Part shown: piece by piece, positions 45,841 through 55,341 of the stretch
Layout: every line of letters begins with the position of its first letter
How positions within the stretch are numbered: the stretch's first letter is position 1
Source of the DNA: Gracilaria domingensis
Lineage: Eukaryota > Rhodophyta > Florideophyceae > Gracilariales > Gracilariaceae
DNA: 64,000 nucleotides
Reading direction: 5' to 3'
NCBI GenBank assembly: GCA_022539475.1
Contig: VCMS01000044.1
Coordinates: forward strand, 124,001-188,000
Notes under the pieces: generated by a model
What the model was told of the DNA's origin: nothing
The model's database searches: none
Seen by the model: only the letters and a program-made list of their open reading frames with translations
Position numbers and translations under genes: made by a program

Positions 45841-48094
45841 CGCGGTATCGAGAAAGGCAAAGTCTGATTGTTGGTTGAAAACTTTTAAACAGACACCACG
45901 GAAAGCAGAGAAAGCTAATGTTTGATATCAGCGAAGACCAAAGTTTGAGATTTGGAGAGGTGGGAGCGAATGCGACTGCGACATTTCTTTAAGTTACATA
46001 GGATGCATACACAATTCGCATGCTTCACCTTTCAATTCATCCGTAGGAGCGGAATGAGCTCCACCGTGACCACAAAAGAGGAGAGAGCTTTCAATTTGTA
46101 ACCATAACTTCAATTCCGCCTCCGGCTTGCCCAAACTTTGCCTTTCTTGAACCAGTCATTAAGGGTAAATTGACATGAAATGTATCCGTGACGCTAGAGA
46201 TTATGAGAGCGGAAATTTTCGGATACTGGAGAGAGTTACCCTTGCGTTAGTCTTAGGGAGAGAACATGAACCATCGCCACAAGCAGAAGAGCGTAGACTG
46301 CATATTTGAAAATGTGTGTTACGAGCTATCACACGATCTTGCTGTCAGATACTAGTCGACTCTCCATATAGAAATGGTCTTTTCGAATGGGTCGGACCAG
46401 TAGCCCCGCTGGTTGGAGGAAGATGGCTTCTTCTATCAAATAAAGAAGAGATCGCAAGCTTCAAACGCAGTTGGCGTGAATTGAAGGTTATGAAACTTGA
46501 AGGAAGGCAATTAACGTTGAGAGAGAGAGAGAGCGAGAGCGGTGTAGAGTTTCCAGTTCGTCACCGCAATTCTATCTTGTTCTTTTCTAATACGGGATCT
46601 TCCTCTGATTTCTTAGATCTTCTTCATTATTTTGACAGATATCTTTGATCTCCGGGTCGAAGTAAGGCTTTCTACAGAAAGGTTTCTCTTGCCACGAAAG
46701 CTGGCGACTTGTGTGGAAGTTGTCCAACCTCGTACACCCAGACTGAGCCGTTCACCCTGTTCAACGATGAGACTTTTTCTCCACGAGAGGTTTCGTCAAC
46801 GGCTAAATTGGAAATATGTGCTCTGTGACTTTCTTAACATTTGCATCACACACACCTTCACATCAGGAGTGCACCTGCACATCTGGAAGGAGCTTTGGGT
46901 TGCCTTCTTCTGCAGACGTGCAGCACAAATGAGATTGTTTCACAATGGTAGTGCTGTACTGTTATTACAACATCTGGTCTCTAGTGGAAAAGGACTGCGA
47001 TAAAGTACTTTTGCGATCCTCCATTGCAAACGCTTCAAGATGCGAGCTTGTCACTGGCGTCCTATACGCTTCTCGATCATCGTTTAGAGCTGTGATACGA
47101 CACGATTGTTGAAACAAAGACCAAAGACGGGTGAAGCGGTGCACAGGTAGAACAAGAACCAGCAAGAAGCTGCAGAAACTCAGGCTGTCCTGAGTTCTGT
47201 GTTTTTGTTGGGACCCTTCTGGAGCGTCGACTCCTTAGTACGTTTATGGTCTGCAATTCTAAGCAGCTCCTACACAGAGTTCTTCCTACTCGTAGTGAAG
47301 GATTAATCTTATCGATATTGCGCACACTGCGCAATACACATATCATACTAGACCTAACTATAGGTCCCAAAGAGGCATACAAAGCCATTCACAATAGAAA
47401 CAAGCTACAAAGTGCAATAATGATTCACGAAAGTTGTTGGCTTTTCTGAGGAGAGAAAGATTCAGTGCGAGGTTTACGCCAGTTTTGCAGTAGAAGTTTG
47501 ATGTTCGTAGTAGAGAAGAAGTAAAGGAGAACTTGTCGTTTTATCAAATTTCTCATGAGCACACATGGTCTAACACTTCTCTGGACTGGAACGCAGTTTA
47601 AAACCATCAAGCAGCTACCCACTCCTGTGCTTAGTAGCGAGCGGGCCTCCTATCAATCCAATTTCAACAGGAGACATGCTTAATCCCAACATGGCGTACG
47701 GACAATCTTGCTGCATCAAGGATATCTCTTTCAGCTGCATTGATAAACGCAGTTATGTTTACATTCATGTACAAAGCATGACATTAATGACAAGAAGCCG
47801 CGGAATTTACGCAGCTCAGCCTTCCTACCAAGTACACTCGTCACGCTTACGTATGAATTTAGGTGCCAAAGCTGTCTCTACCTACATTGAAGATAAGTGC
47901 AGAGACAACTGAATAGCGTTGATCGAGTCTAATCTTACATCTCAACCTAGATGCACCTCAGAGAGGGCTTCGCGTTCTAAAATGACGGCATCTCCACCAT
48001 ATTCGAGAATGATCCACCGTCAGAATAATATTCGGAGCGTCATGATATTTTTGGTGACCTGATCTCTGAAAAAACACCTCTTGCTTAAGTGTTA
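45841..48094. other. 2.25 kb gene-poor stretch
   Basis: Between the start of the foldback gene and the stop of the next minus-strand gene. It holds a GA-rich tract near 46520-46540. A short frame at 46316-46500 (FEWVGPVAPLVGGRWLLLSN) loosely recalls bacterial family-3 solute-binding proteins but is isolated. I see no intact gene. Confidence 0.4.
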
Positions 48095-49720
48095 CTATGG
48101 AGGGAGGGGCAGCTTGATCCTCTGCCTACACCACATCTCGTAAACACCAGTTCGTTTTCCTTCAAGGATAAAGTTCACTGAACCGTAAAGAAAAGGCACA
48201 CGTTTGACCCCTCTCAGATCAATTTCAACTCCCCTGCTTTCAACAGCGTTAATCAAGGTTGCAAGGACTTCGACATCACGGCGATCTAGGTTTCCTTCGG
48301 CGACAATGCGGTATGAACCACCGATTCCTGGAGTGCCGCTCAGAGTTCCCCCGGCGGCGTCAAGTTCAAATTCCCTGGTGAATACGCCAGAAATGATACG
48401 TTCACAGAATCCATTGCGAAATTCAACGAATCCGCCCCCACCAGCATATATTGCAGCCAAAGCTCGAACTCCAACAACTTTTTCAATGTTAGTCACCAGA
48501 TCGACACCGTATCGATTAGCCCAACTAGAGCAAGCCCGAGCCCAGATACTTGCTACAACGCGGCCCTGCGGCACGCAGCATGTGCGTGCGGAGTATGCGA
48601 GATAAGTGTGCAACGTTCTACATGCGCCACCATCACGGCCGCTGAAGAGCGCTCGAAGAAACTTTGAGAGATAAGAATCTGCCTTGAACTCGATGTGATC
48701 CGAAGGCATGAATGGAACGATCCTCCCCGGGGGGCGAGATTCGGAGTAGGACGAATAAACGGGGTAACTATCTGCTGAACGGCAATCGGCACCAGTGCGA
48801 CGAAGCCACCGATCGCCTGTCATCAAACCATCCACAGCATTGTCCTTATCCCGCACAAAGATTGGCGCAATGGCGTTGCGGAGCCATCTTGGTATCAGAG
48901 GGGTCATAAGCAGCCTCCCTCTCTCAACACTGGGCTTGATAGCGTAATAGATATCCAGGATATACTTCTCTGCAGTAGGACGGTATCCACATTCCATGGC
49001 TGCGATCAAACTGATGGCGTGAGTGGATGGTATCGATAAGGGTCTCGATAGCTGCGTCTGAACGAGGTTGTCCAACACAAGATCGACCGTTCCGCTTGCC
49101 ATGAGCATCTGTTTGAGCTTGTCCACCTCGGCCCTGTTGGCAATCTGGGCCGGTATCCATCTGGGATTCATGACTTCTCGAATGCGATCGAGCTCCCTGT
49201 CCAATGCGGGGAGCTCATGGTGGCTGCCCAGCAGAACGCGACGTACCAGGCGTTCTACGTTTTCCAGGCTGCTCTCACCGTGCAAGAAACCGGCAAGATG
49301 GTCGCCAATCTGCTCCAATCTCCAGCCTTCCAACGAAGAGAAGTCGTCGAGCACGTCTGAGAGAAGATCGTGTGCCTTCTTGGCAATGGCGTTACTTGCA
49401 TCCATTGTGTTGAGGATGGAGATGGAGGTGAGGACCTTGTGGGAATCTAGCATGAAGTCATCAGAGGAGAACTCCTTCTCGACGCGCAGTCTAGGTGAGG
49501 CATCGTGCAGGAGCTGCAGACGCGCGAGCGACAGAATGTGGTGGCGAACAGACTCCCACGATGGAGCGGGGTGCTTCCACGCGAGCGGGTCGGCGGCGGG
49601 GAAGGACGGGGGCGGCTTGCGGAGGGGCTGGCGGGCATCGTCGTCGACGGGGGCGCAGAGGGAGATAGGGGTGGCGCCGGAGCGCGACGGGCCGGAGAAG
49701 GGGACGGAGACCTGGCGCAT
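48095..49720 (-). CDS. conserved-looking protein of unknown function, 541 residues
   Basis: It starts at ATG 49720 inside a GC-rich island. The first about 60 residues are Pro/Ser/Arg-rich and could be a targeting sequence (an early Phe in MRQVSVPFSGPSRSG). Residues 60-300 are largely helical, with SLENVERLVRRVLLGSHHELPALDRELDRI and STHAISLIAAMECGYRPTAEKYILDIYYAIKPS. Residues 380-541 are Gly-rich and beta-like: VGVRALAAIYAGGGGFVEFRNGF, GGTLSGTPGIGGSYRIVAEG, DVEVLATLINAVESRGVEIDLRG and VPFLYGSVNFILEGKRTGVYEMW. I do not recognise the family. The folded character, length and intact frame argue for a real gene. Divergent with the sirtuin gene across a GC-rich promoter with tandem CCAAT boxes. Confidence 0.7.
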   Translation of the reverse strand: MRQVSVPFSGPSRSGATPISLCAPVDDDARQPLRKPPPSFPAADPLAWKHPAPSWESVRHHILSLARLQLLHDASPRLRVEKEFSSDDFMLDSHKVLTSISILNTMDASNAIAKKAHDLLSDVLDDFSSLEGWRLEQIGDHLAGFLHGESSLENVERLVRRVLLGSHHELPALDRELDRIREVMNPRWIPAQIANRAEVDKLKQMLMASGTVDLVLDNLVQTQLSRPLSIPSTHAISLIAAMECGYRPTAEKYILDIYYAIKPSVERGRLLMTPLIPRWLRNAIAPIFVRDKDNAVDGLMTGDRWLRRTGADCRSADSYPVYSSYSESRPPGRIVPFMPSDHIEFKADSYLSKFLRALFSGRDGGACRTLHTYLAYSARTCCVPQGRVVASIWARACSSWANRYGVDLVTNIEKVVGVRALAAIYAGGGGFVEFRNGFCERIISGVFTREFELDAAGGTLSGTPGIGGSYRIVAEGNLDRRDVEVLATLINAVESRGVEIDLRGVKRVPFLYGSVNFILEGKRTGVYEMWCRQRIKLPLPP

Positions 49721-50517
49721 GGTGCGATGCGCGGTCTCTGCATCTCTGCGGGGGGGCAGGGTCTAACGCTCGTCGCCGTGGCGCAGGGGTTGGCCGGCGC
49801 GCACTGTATGTAGGTACAAGGGCTAACAGATAGATGCGCATACAAAAGCGGTACGAAACTTTGTTTTTGAGGACGGCGGCTCGCGCCACGCGCCGAACGC
49901 CGCACTTCGCGCACGGCTCTCAGCGCGCGCCGCGAGCGCGGTCGCAAAGCGCTTCGCTGTTCCATTTACAGCGCTGCGGTTAGGGGGAGCCCTAAGTCAT
50001 GTCACAGCCCTAACTTGCCCCGAATCCCGAATCCATCGCTCCCCAATCCAATCCAATCCAATCGCCCGCGCCCTCGGCCCGAATCCCACGCACCCGTCCA
50101 CATTGTTCACCCCGCAAGCCACACTGTTCGGTGCTGCACACCCTACGTGTTCCTGCGCGCCAGCGCCGCGCCAGCCCTCCACTCCATTGACATTCATCCT
50201 GCATTATTGCGTTCCGGCTCGATTCATACCGAGGGTACAACATACGCCAACGGATGCAACCCCGCGACGGCGCTGCTTCTGTCTCCCCGCGCCGTGGTCC
50301 AATCGCAGCGCTACACCGTCGCTCAGCAGTGACAGTGCTGCATTAAAAAGTAAGACCTCGCGAAGGTAGTTGCGCATGTACTCGTTTCCACCTGTAAACT
50401 CGAAAGCTCGCAGCCTGCGTTTGCGTCTCTCCACGTAACCCCGCTCGAGCACCTTCATCTGCAGTCGAGTCTCGCTCGCCACGTCTTATTTCCTCCCCGT
50501 TGCCACCTGCGCAGCTT
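49721..50517. promoter_or_regulatory. GC-rich divergent promoter between the unknown gene and the sirtuin
   Basis: 797 bases, GC-rich, particularly over 49700-50000 and at 50060-50180. It contains the four-fold CCAAT array at 50043-50062 and a TTAGGG...CCCTAA dyad near 49980-49995. No convincing gene. Confidence 0.55.
50043..50062. promoter_or_regulatory. four tandem CCAAT boxes
   Basis: CCAAT repeated four times without spacer (50043, 50048, 50053, 50058). It is about 320 bases upstream of the 48.1-49.7 kb gene's ATG and 455 bases upstream of the sirtuin ATG. CCAAT is the recognition core of NF-Y, common in bidirectional promoters of animals and plants. Perfect 5-bp tandem spacing is too tight for several NF-Y trimers at once. 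Confidence 0.5.
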
Positions 50518-51870
50518 ATGACTTCAGCGCACGGCTACGCCGATCGCCTCTCCACGCATGGCTACAAGGGCAAGCTAGATCTTCCGGAACAACCTGATCC
50601 GCCGCTGGCAGTTCTGGAAAAGTCACGTGTGCTGGCAGATCGCATTAAGAATGCTTCTCATGTTGTCGTTCATACTGGCGCCGGAATATCAACCAGCGCC
50701 GGTATCAATGACTTTCGCGGACCGAATGGAGTTTGGACCATGCAACGAAAGCGCGCCAAACGCCCGCGCACGTCTGTCACTCCATCACAGTCTCATGTCA
50801 CATTTGACAACGCGTTTCCGACATTGACACACATGGCCCTCGTTGGCCTCCAGAAAGCATCTCACGTGCAATACATAATTTCCCAGAACGTAGACTGCTT
50901 ACATTTGCGCTCCGGTTTCCCGCGCGAAGCTCTATCGGAGCTGCATGGAAATCTTTTTGTCGAATGGTGTGCTTCGTGCCGTCGCGAGATTTTACTCGAA
51001 TCGCAGACGGAGACTGTGGGTATGAAGCCCACGGGCACTGTTTGCGAGTGCGGTGAGCCTATGACCGACAAAGCTCTGGACTGGGATGATGTTTTGCCCG
51101 AGCCAGACTTCGAACTTGCGAAAAAGCATAGCTCCAAAGCTGATTTCAACTTGGTGGTGGGCACTTCTTGTCAAATGGAACCAGCTAGGTCATTGCCCTT
51201 TCGAGGCAACGGCGGTAAGAAGAATCGAGCAATCGTCAATCTCAGCCACACTGATTTTGATGATCGATGCGGTATTTGTATACGAGCTCTAAGTGACATT
51301 GTTTTCGCGATTGTCGCTGCTGAGCTTGGCGTGCGAATTCCTCCGTATGAAAAACTTATCAAGCTCATTCTAGTCCTTCGCTGGATAGACAGAGGCGTAC
51401 ATTGTCGGGTGCTCTCGAAGGATGGACTTGTGACTCACAACCTCAAAGTTCGATATCGCTGCGTCGACGGCGATGGCCAAGAGACTAAATGGTCAGAGCA
51501 CATTTCTGAGTTTCCTTACCAGACAAGTATTGAAACAGCCGGACGACATATCGAAGCAGATGTCACAGCAAACAAAGGCAAATTGCGCTTGGAATCGATT
51601 GCGGATAGACAAAAAACCACGGAAGCAGAGGGTGAAATCGCAGTGCAGCGAAAAGAATGGCAGGCGCGCAGTGCGGAGCTAATTAAGGACCTAAAGGCCG
51701 GCGCGTCTACAAAGAACTGTACTTCGGAAGAATCTGTTGAGGATGATGTATGGTTTGTTGCCGGAACTCGTAGAGGGTGGAGTGTCTGCTGCCTATGTAG
51801 GCAACAGGTTTGGTGCGGTCAGAATCGTAGGTCCGAACATATGAAGGATTGTAGATTATTGTATGAATGA
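50518..51870 (+). CDS. SIRT6-type sirtuin with C-terminal C2HC zinc finger
   Basis: 450 residues from ATG 50518 (the in-frame TTG at 50500 is rejected). The N-terminus (HGYKGKLDLPEQPDPP) matches the SIRT6 lead-in. The catalytic domain has HTGAGISTSAGINDFRGPNGVWT (NAD binding), SQNVDCLHLRSGFPREALSELHGNLF (catalytic His in ELHGN), a structural zinc site with Cys pairs CASC and CEC, VVGTSCQMEPARSLPF and NLSHTDFDDR. These are class IV (SIRT6/7) features; members deacylate histones and may ADP-ribosylate. Beyond residue 260 is an extension not seen in human SIRT6, ending in a finger of pattern C-x2-C-x13-H-x3-C (VCCLCRQQ...EHMKDC). This resembles C2HC/UBZ4-like (Rad18-type) modules. Convergent with the Mrd1 gene, 185 bases between stops. 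Confidence 0.9.
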   Translation: MTSAHGYADRLSTHGYKGKLDLPEQPDPPLAVLEKSRVLADRIKNASHVVVHTGAGISTSAGINDFRGPNGVWTMQRKRAKRPRTSVTPSQSHVTFDNAFPTLTHMALVGLQKASHVQYIISQNVDCLHLRSGFPREALSELHGNLFVEWCASCRREILLESQTETVGMKPTGTVCECGEPMTDKALDWDDVLPEPDFELAKKHSSKADFNLVVGTSCQMEPARSLPFRGNGGKKNRAIVNLSHTDFDDRCGICIRALSDIVFAIVAAELGVRIPPYEKLIKLILVLRWIDRGVHCRVLSKDGLVTHNLKVRYRCVDGDGQETKWSEHISEFPYQTSIETAGRHIEADVTANKGKLRLESIADRQKTTEAEGEIAVQRKEWQARSAELIKDLKAGASTKNCTSEESVEDDVWFVAGTRRGWSVCCLCRQQVWCGQNRRSEHMKDCRLLYE

Positions 51871-52055
51871 TGACGGATGTTCATTTTTGAGTTGCGCTGC
51901 ATCAGTGTTAGCAGGAAAGAATTCAGACAACAATGATCATGCTCTCCTTTTACTTTCAGTTTCAAAGGGACTCAGTTATGTTCAACCCATAACCGTAAGA
52001 AGAGGATTGGAGGTTAGCATCCCTGCTTAATATACCCAAATGCCCACATTTTGAA

Positions 52056-54797
52056 CTAAGCGTACATTTCGTCCCTCGCGCGTTCATCTTCGTCCCTTTC
52101 ATTATCACCTCCTTCACCTGTGTGCAAATCAGCTGCTAAGCCATTGTTCAGACGCAGCCTCTTCACCACATGTATTGCGGTCTTCTCCTGGAGCTCCTCT
52201 ATTGTTGAACCGAGCGGAGAGCCCTCTTCAGCGTACTCCACAACAAGATGTCTGCCATACAAATGTGCGGATTCGAGGGCTTCATAAGCTGTCTTGGCCT
52301 CACTTTTAGATACAAATTCGACGAAGGCAAATCCCCTATGTGATCCATCTGCCTTTCTAGGGAGTCTAACTGTCTTCAGTTGACCAAAAGATGAGAAGAG
52401 CTGTCTTACATCCCTCCGTGTGGCTTCGAACGCCAAGTTTCGCACAATGAGCTTGGGGCTTATTTTCGTCTTCTTTCCAGAAGCCTTCCTTCGCTTACCA
52501 GATGGCTGTGTCGGATTATTTCCATTCGGGTTTGATATTCGCAGCTGGAGTGTGTGACCATCGAGCGTGGTGTTTTGAGCGACTTTGACCGCTTCAAGCG
52601 CGTCGGATCTGTACGCAAATTCAAGAAAACCGAATCCCATTGAAAGCGTGTCACTCTCTTTTCCTGCAACCCCTCTCTTCATAGCTACCTTGGTGGACCG
52701 CAAGCTTTTCACCAAATGAGGGCGTTTTCTCAAGGCGCTAAGAAAGTGCTCTTTCAGTTGATCGTTACGCGTACTGAAGTTTAAATTCTTGACATAAACT
52801 GTTGAGACGGAGCTGACATTTTCGACAGTATCATTCTCCTCAGTGATTCGAGTCTTCAGCCTCTCTTTCTCTTCATCTGGTTCTCCTGAGTTGGAGGGTG
52901 CCTCGCGTAATGAACTCGGTTCAAGCGCTTCGGACGGCAGCCATTCTAAGTACAGAGGGGCATCTCGAAACCTTGTGTATGCGAGGTTGTTATAGGCCCG
53001 TTTCGCATCAGTAGCCGTTTTGAATTCCACTACCGCAAGAAGGCCAGAAGGAACGACGATGAGCCTGGCGAGTGAACCATAGTTTAGAAACACTTGCTTA
53101 AGATCGGTTTCCCTTGTTCTGGCTGGAAGATTCTTCACGAGAAACGCCGTGCGAGACAGTCGTTTCCGCTTGGCAATGGTAGTGTTAGCGGCTATTTCTT
53201 TCGCAATATGAACGGCAGTCGTAAGGTTTACTCCCCTCTCAGCAAGATATTTCTGTGTTTCACTTTGCACAGTTGCTTCGGCCATGGCTAGTCGTACCGC
53301 GGCGACACCGGATTCACCTTGTCTCGTCCCGAGAAGCTCAGCCTTAGAAACTCCATGCCGTTCTGCAACTATGTCCGCAACAGCATTGGCCGAAACATGC
53401 ATAGGATCTTGAGATACAGAGTCCAAACCTTTTTGCGCAGCCTCCCTCTGTTCTGAAGCTCGTTTTTCTTTGAATGAACTTGACCCTGTTGCTACCTCTC
53501 GCTTTCGAGTAGGCAGGTGCTCTCTTTTGGGCTTTGCTGGGAGGATGTGCATTATGCGTCCGGTCTGAAATGTACCATCGAGACTGGTTATAGCCCGCAC
53601 TGCGTCTTCATGATTCATGAACTGAACAAACGCAATGCCGCGCGATTGTAAGGTAGCTTTATCGCGAACGACATGAACTTCAGCTAGCACACCAAAGGGC
53701 TCAAATATCCTCTCCAAATCCTCCTCTGAGACTGAGAATGCGATGTTTCTAACAAGCAAGCGACCGGTTTCGCTAACGTCCACTCCGTCCGATTCATGCG
53801 TCTTACCATTTCGAGTTGGCTCGCTCTTTTCATCTACTTTTGAGGTCTTCTTCTCGCGCTTTTTCGCATTTCCGAATGGGACTTCTCGTGGGCTTTCTGC
53901 TTCACCTACCAATTCTTTCTCATCACCTACTTCACTGCCGAGGTCATCTTCTTCGTCCGAATCTTCTTCAGAATCCTTGCTTCCATCACTTTGACTATCG
54001 GTACTTTGACTGTCATCATTCTCTACTACGTCTTCACCATTTAAGTCGTTCCCTACTATTTTGGATTTGAAGTAGTCCATATCTGAGACTTGGTGATCAA
54101 GCGCGATTTCGTCTCCTACCTCATCAGGCTTCTCTTCGACATCTACCTTCGGCAAATCTTCATACATATGGTCTTCCTCGTCGGAGTCTCCGAATGTCAT
54201 GTGATTTCTTTCCAGTAGTTTTCCTTGGCCCCCGTGCTTGCGAGATTGAACTAGTGTTTTTGTCACTTTCGCGCGTACATTACCGTCCGCCCACACGGGA
54301 TTCGCCGCACGTGGTCGTGCAACTTCTTGAAAAGCATTCCATACTTCGCTATTACCTTCAGATAGGGCTTGTTTTCCTCTTGAGGAAGTTTTTTGTTCAT
54401 CAACTCTCTGCGTCTCAGCTCTTAAACGCCTCAGTCGTTCTTTCTCCTCGTTAAGAAACTGCTTTCTTTCTTTTTCTTCCTGTTTGTCGTTTTGTTTTTC
54501 GAATCGACTACTGCCTTTCGAATATTTGGACCACGGCCGCGGCAAATCTTCGGCTCCAACAGTCCTTGCTTGTTCGACAGTAACACGGGATGTGTCTACA
54601 AAAGACTTATGGAGACGGCTCTTTGCAACTCTTGCAGCTTGTGGGGTTCGAAATCCAACAAATCCAAATTGACGAGACTTACCGTCGCGGGTATAGATGA
54701 CCTTGGCATCCGTAACTTCTCCGGCAAAAGAACATAGCTCACGCAGATTGTCATCCTTATATCTGGTTGGAAGGCCCTTGATTATGAGACGAGACAT
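52056..54797 (-). CDS. MRD1: Mrd1/RBM19 pre-rRNA processing protein, five RRMs
   Basis: 913 residues from ATG 54797. Five RNA-recognition motifs with intact RNP signatures. RRM1 is at about 1-78 (SRLIIKGLPTRY, FGFVGF), RRM2 at about 346-425 (GRLLVRNIAFS, GIAFVQF), RRM3 at about 548-625 (AFLVKNLPAR), RRM4 at about 663-755 (STVYVKNLNFS, GFGFLEF) and RRM5 at about 782-862 (KLIVRNLAFE, GFAFVEF). Long acidic linkers (SDEEDHMYEDL, DSEEDSDEEDDLG) and a basic linker separate RRM1 from RRM2. The order, the spacing and the N-terminal SRLIIKGLP...FGFVGF are the Mrd1/RBM19 signature. The protein binds pre-rRNA and is needed for SSU-processome cleavage and 18S rRNA maturation in the nucleolus. Head-to-head with TRM6. 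Confidence 0.93.
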   Translation of the reverse strand: MSRLIIKGLPTRYKDDNLRELCSFAGEVTDAKVIYTRDGKSRQFGFVGFRTPQAARVAKSRLHKSFVDTSRVTVEQARTVGAEDLPRPWSKYSKGSSRFEKQNDKQEEKERKQFLNEEKERLRRLRAETQRVDEQKTSSRGKQALSEGNSEVWNAFQEVARPRAANPVWADGNVRAKVTKTLVQSRKHGGQGKLLERNHMTFGDSDEEDHMYEDLPKVDVEEKPDEVGDEIALDHQVSDMDYFKSKIVGNDLNGEDVVENDDSQSTDSQSDGSKDSEEDSDEEDDLGSEVGDEKELVGEAESPREVPFGNAKKREKKTSKVDEKSEPTRNGKTHESDGVDVSETGRLLVRNIAFSVSEEDLERIFEPFGVLAEVHVVRDKATLQSRGIAFVQFMNHEDAVRAITSLDGTFQTGRIMHILPAKPKREHLPTRKREVATGSSSFKEKRASEQREAAQKGLDSVSQDPMHVSANAVADIVAERHGVSKAELLGTRQGESGVAAVRLAMAEATVQSETQKYLAERGVNLTTAVHIAKEIAANTTIAKRKRLSRTAFLVKNLPARTRETDLKQVFLNYGSLARLIVVPSGLLAVVEFKTATDAKRAYNNLAYTRFRDAPLYLEWLPSEALEPSSLREAPSNSGEPDEEKERLKTRITEENDTVENVSSVSTVYVKNLNFSTRNDQLKEHFLSALRKRPHLVKSLRSTKVAMKRGVAGKESDTLSMGFGFLEFAYRSDALEAVKVAQNTTLDGHTLQLRISNPNGNNPTQPSGKRRKASGKKTKISPKLIVRNLAFEATRRDVRQLFSSFGQLKTVRLPRKADGSHRGFAFVEFVSKSEAKTAYEALESAHLYGRHLVVEYAEEGSPLGSTIEELQEKTAIHVVKRLRLNNGLAADLHTGEGGDNERDEDERARDEMYA

Positions 54798-55341
54798 TTG
54801 CTGAGATTGGTTGAAACCTGTGTCGTGTACGTTATAAGTCTACCCCGCCAGTTATGAAGCCATAAGAACGGAAAAACTATTTGGTTAGTGGGTAACAAGG
54901 TATCAACCGTCCTGGTCGTCAAAGCGATGTTCCTGAACTTCTAGCGAGTCGCATGGTGCGACGGCCATCATCCGGTGATGCAGACATTAGAATAATACAT
55001 TTATTTTAGGTGGAGCAGGTTTTAAGAAAACCCAACATGGGATCATTCGTCGTAGTAGAGGCATGCGGGCGGCGTCCTACGAAGATAAACAATTGAGAGA
55101 TTGACCCTGAGTTCTTGCATCGCCGAGGTCTCTGTTGTCGGTACGATCTTTCGCACTCTGAAGAGTAAGAATACAAAACTTGAGGGTGCCTGTCAGTATA
55201 ACTTTCAGTCTCTATCAATTGTTTGGATACAAAAGTTTGGACATTCGTCTATGAGGAGAAAGAGCTGAATATTGAACACATCATTTCTGTCAGCTGCAAA
55301 CTTCCTTCTCCAGCACGTTTTGTGCTTCTTTGAACCTGAAA
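54798..55341. promoter_or_regulatory. divergent promoter between MRD1 and TRM6
   Basis: 544 bases between two ATGs of RNA-maturation genes. It is not GC-rich, unlike other divergent promoters in this window. No repeat or RNA gene seen. Confidence 0.45.
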
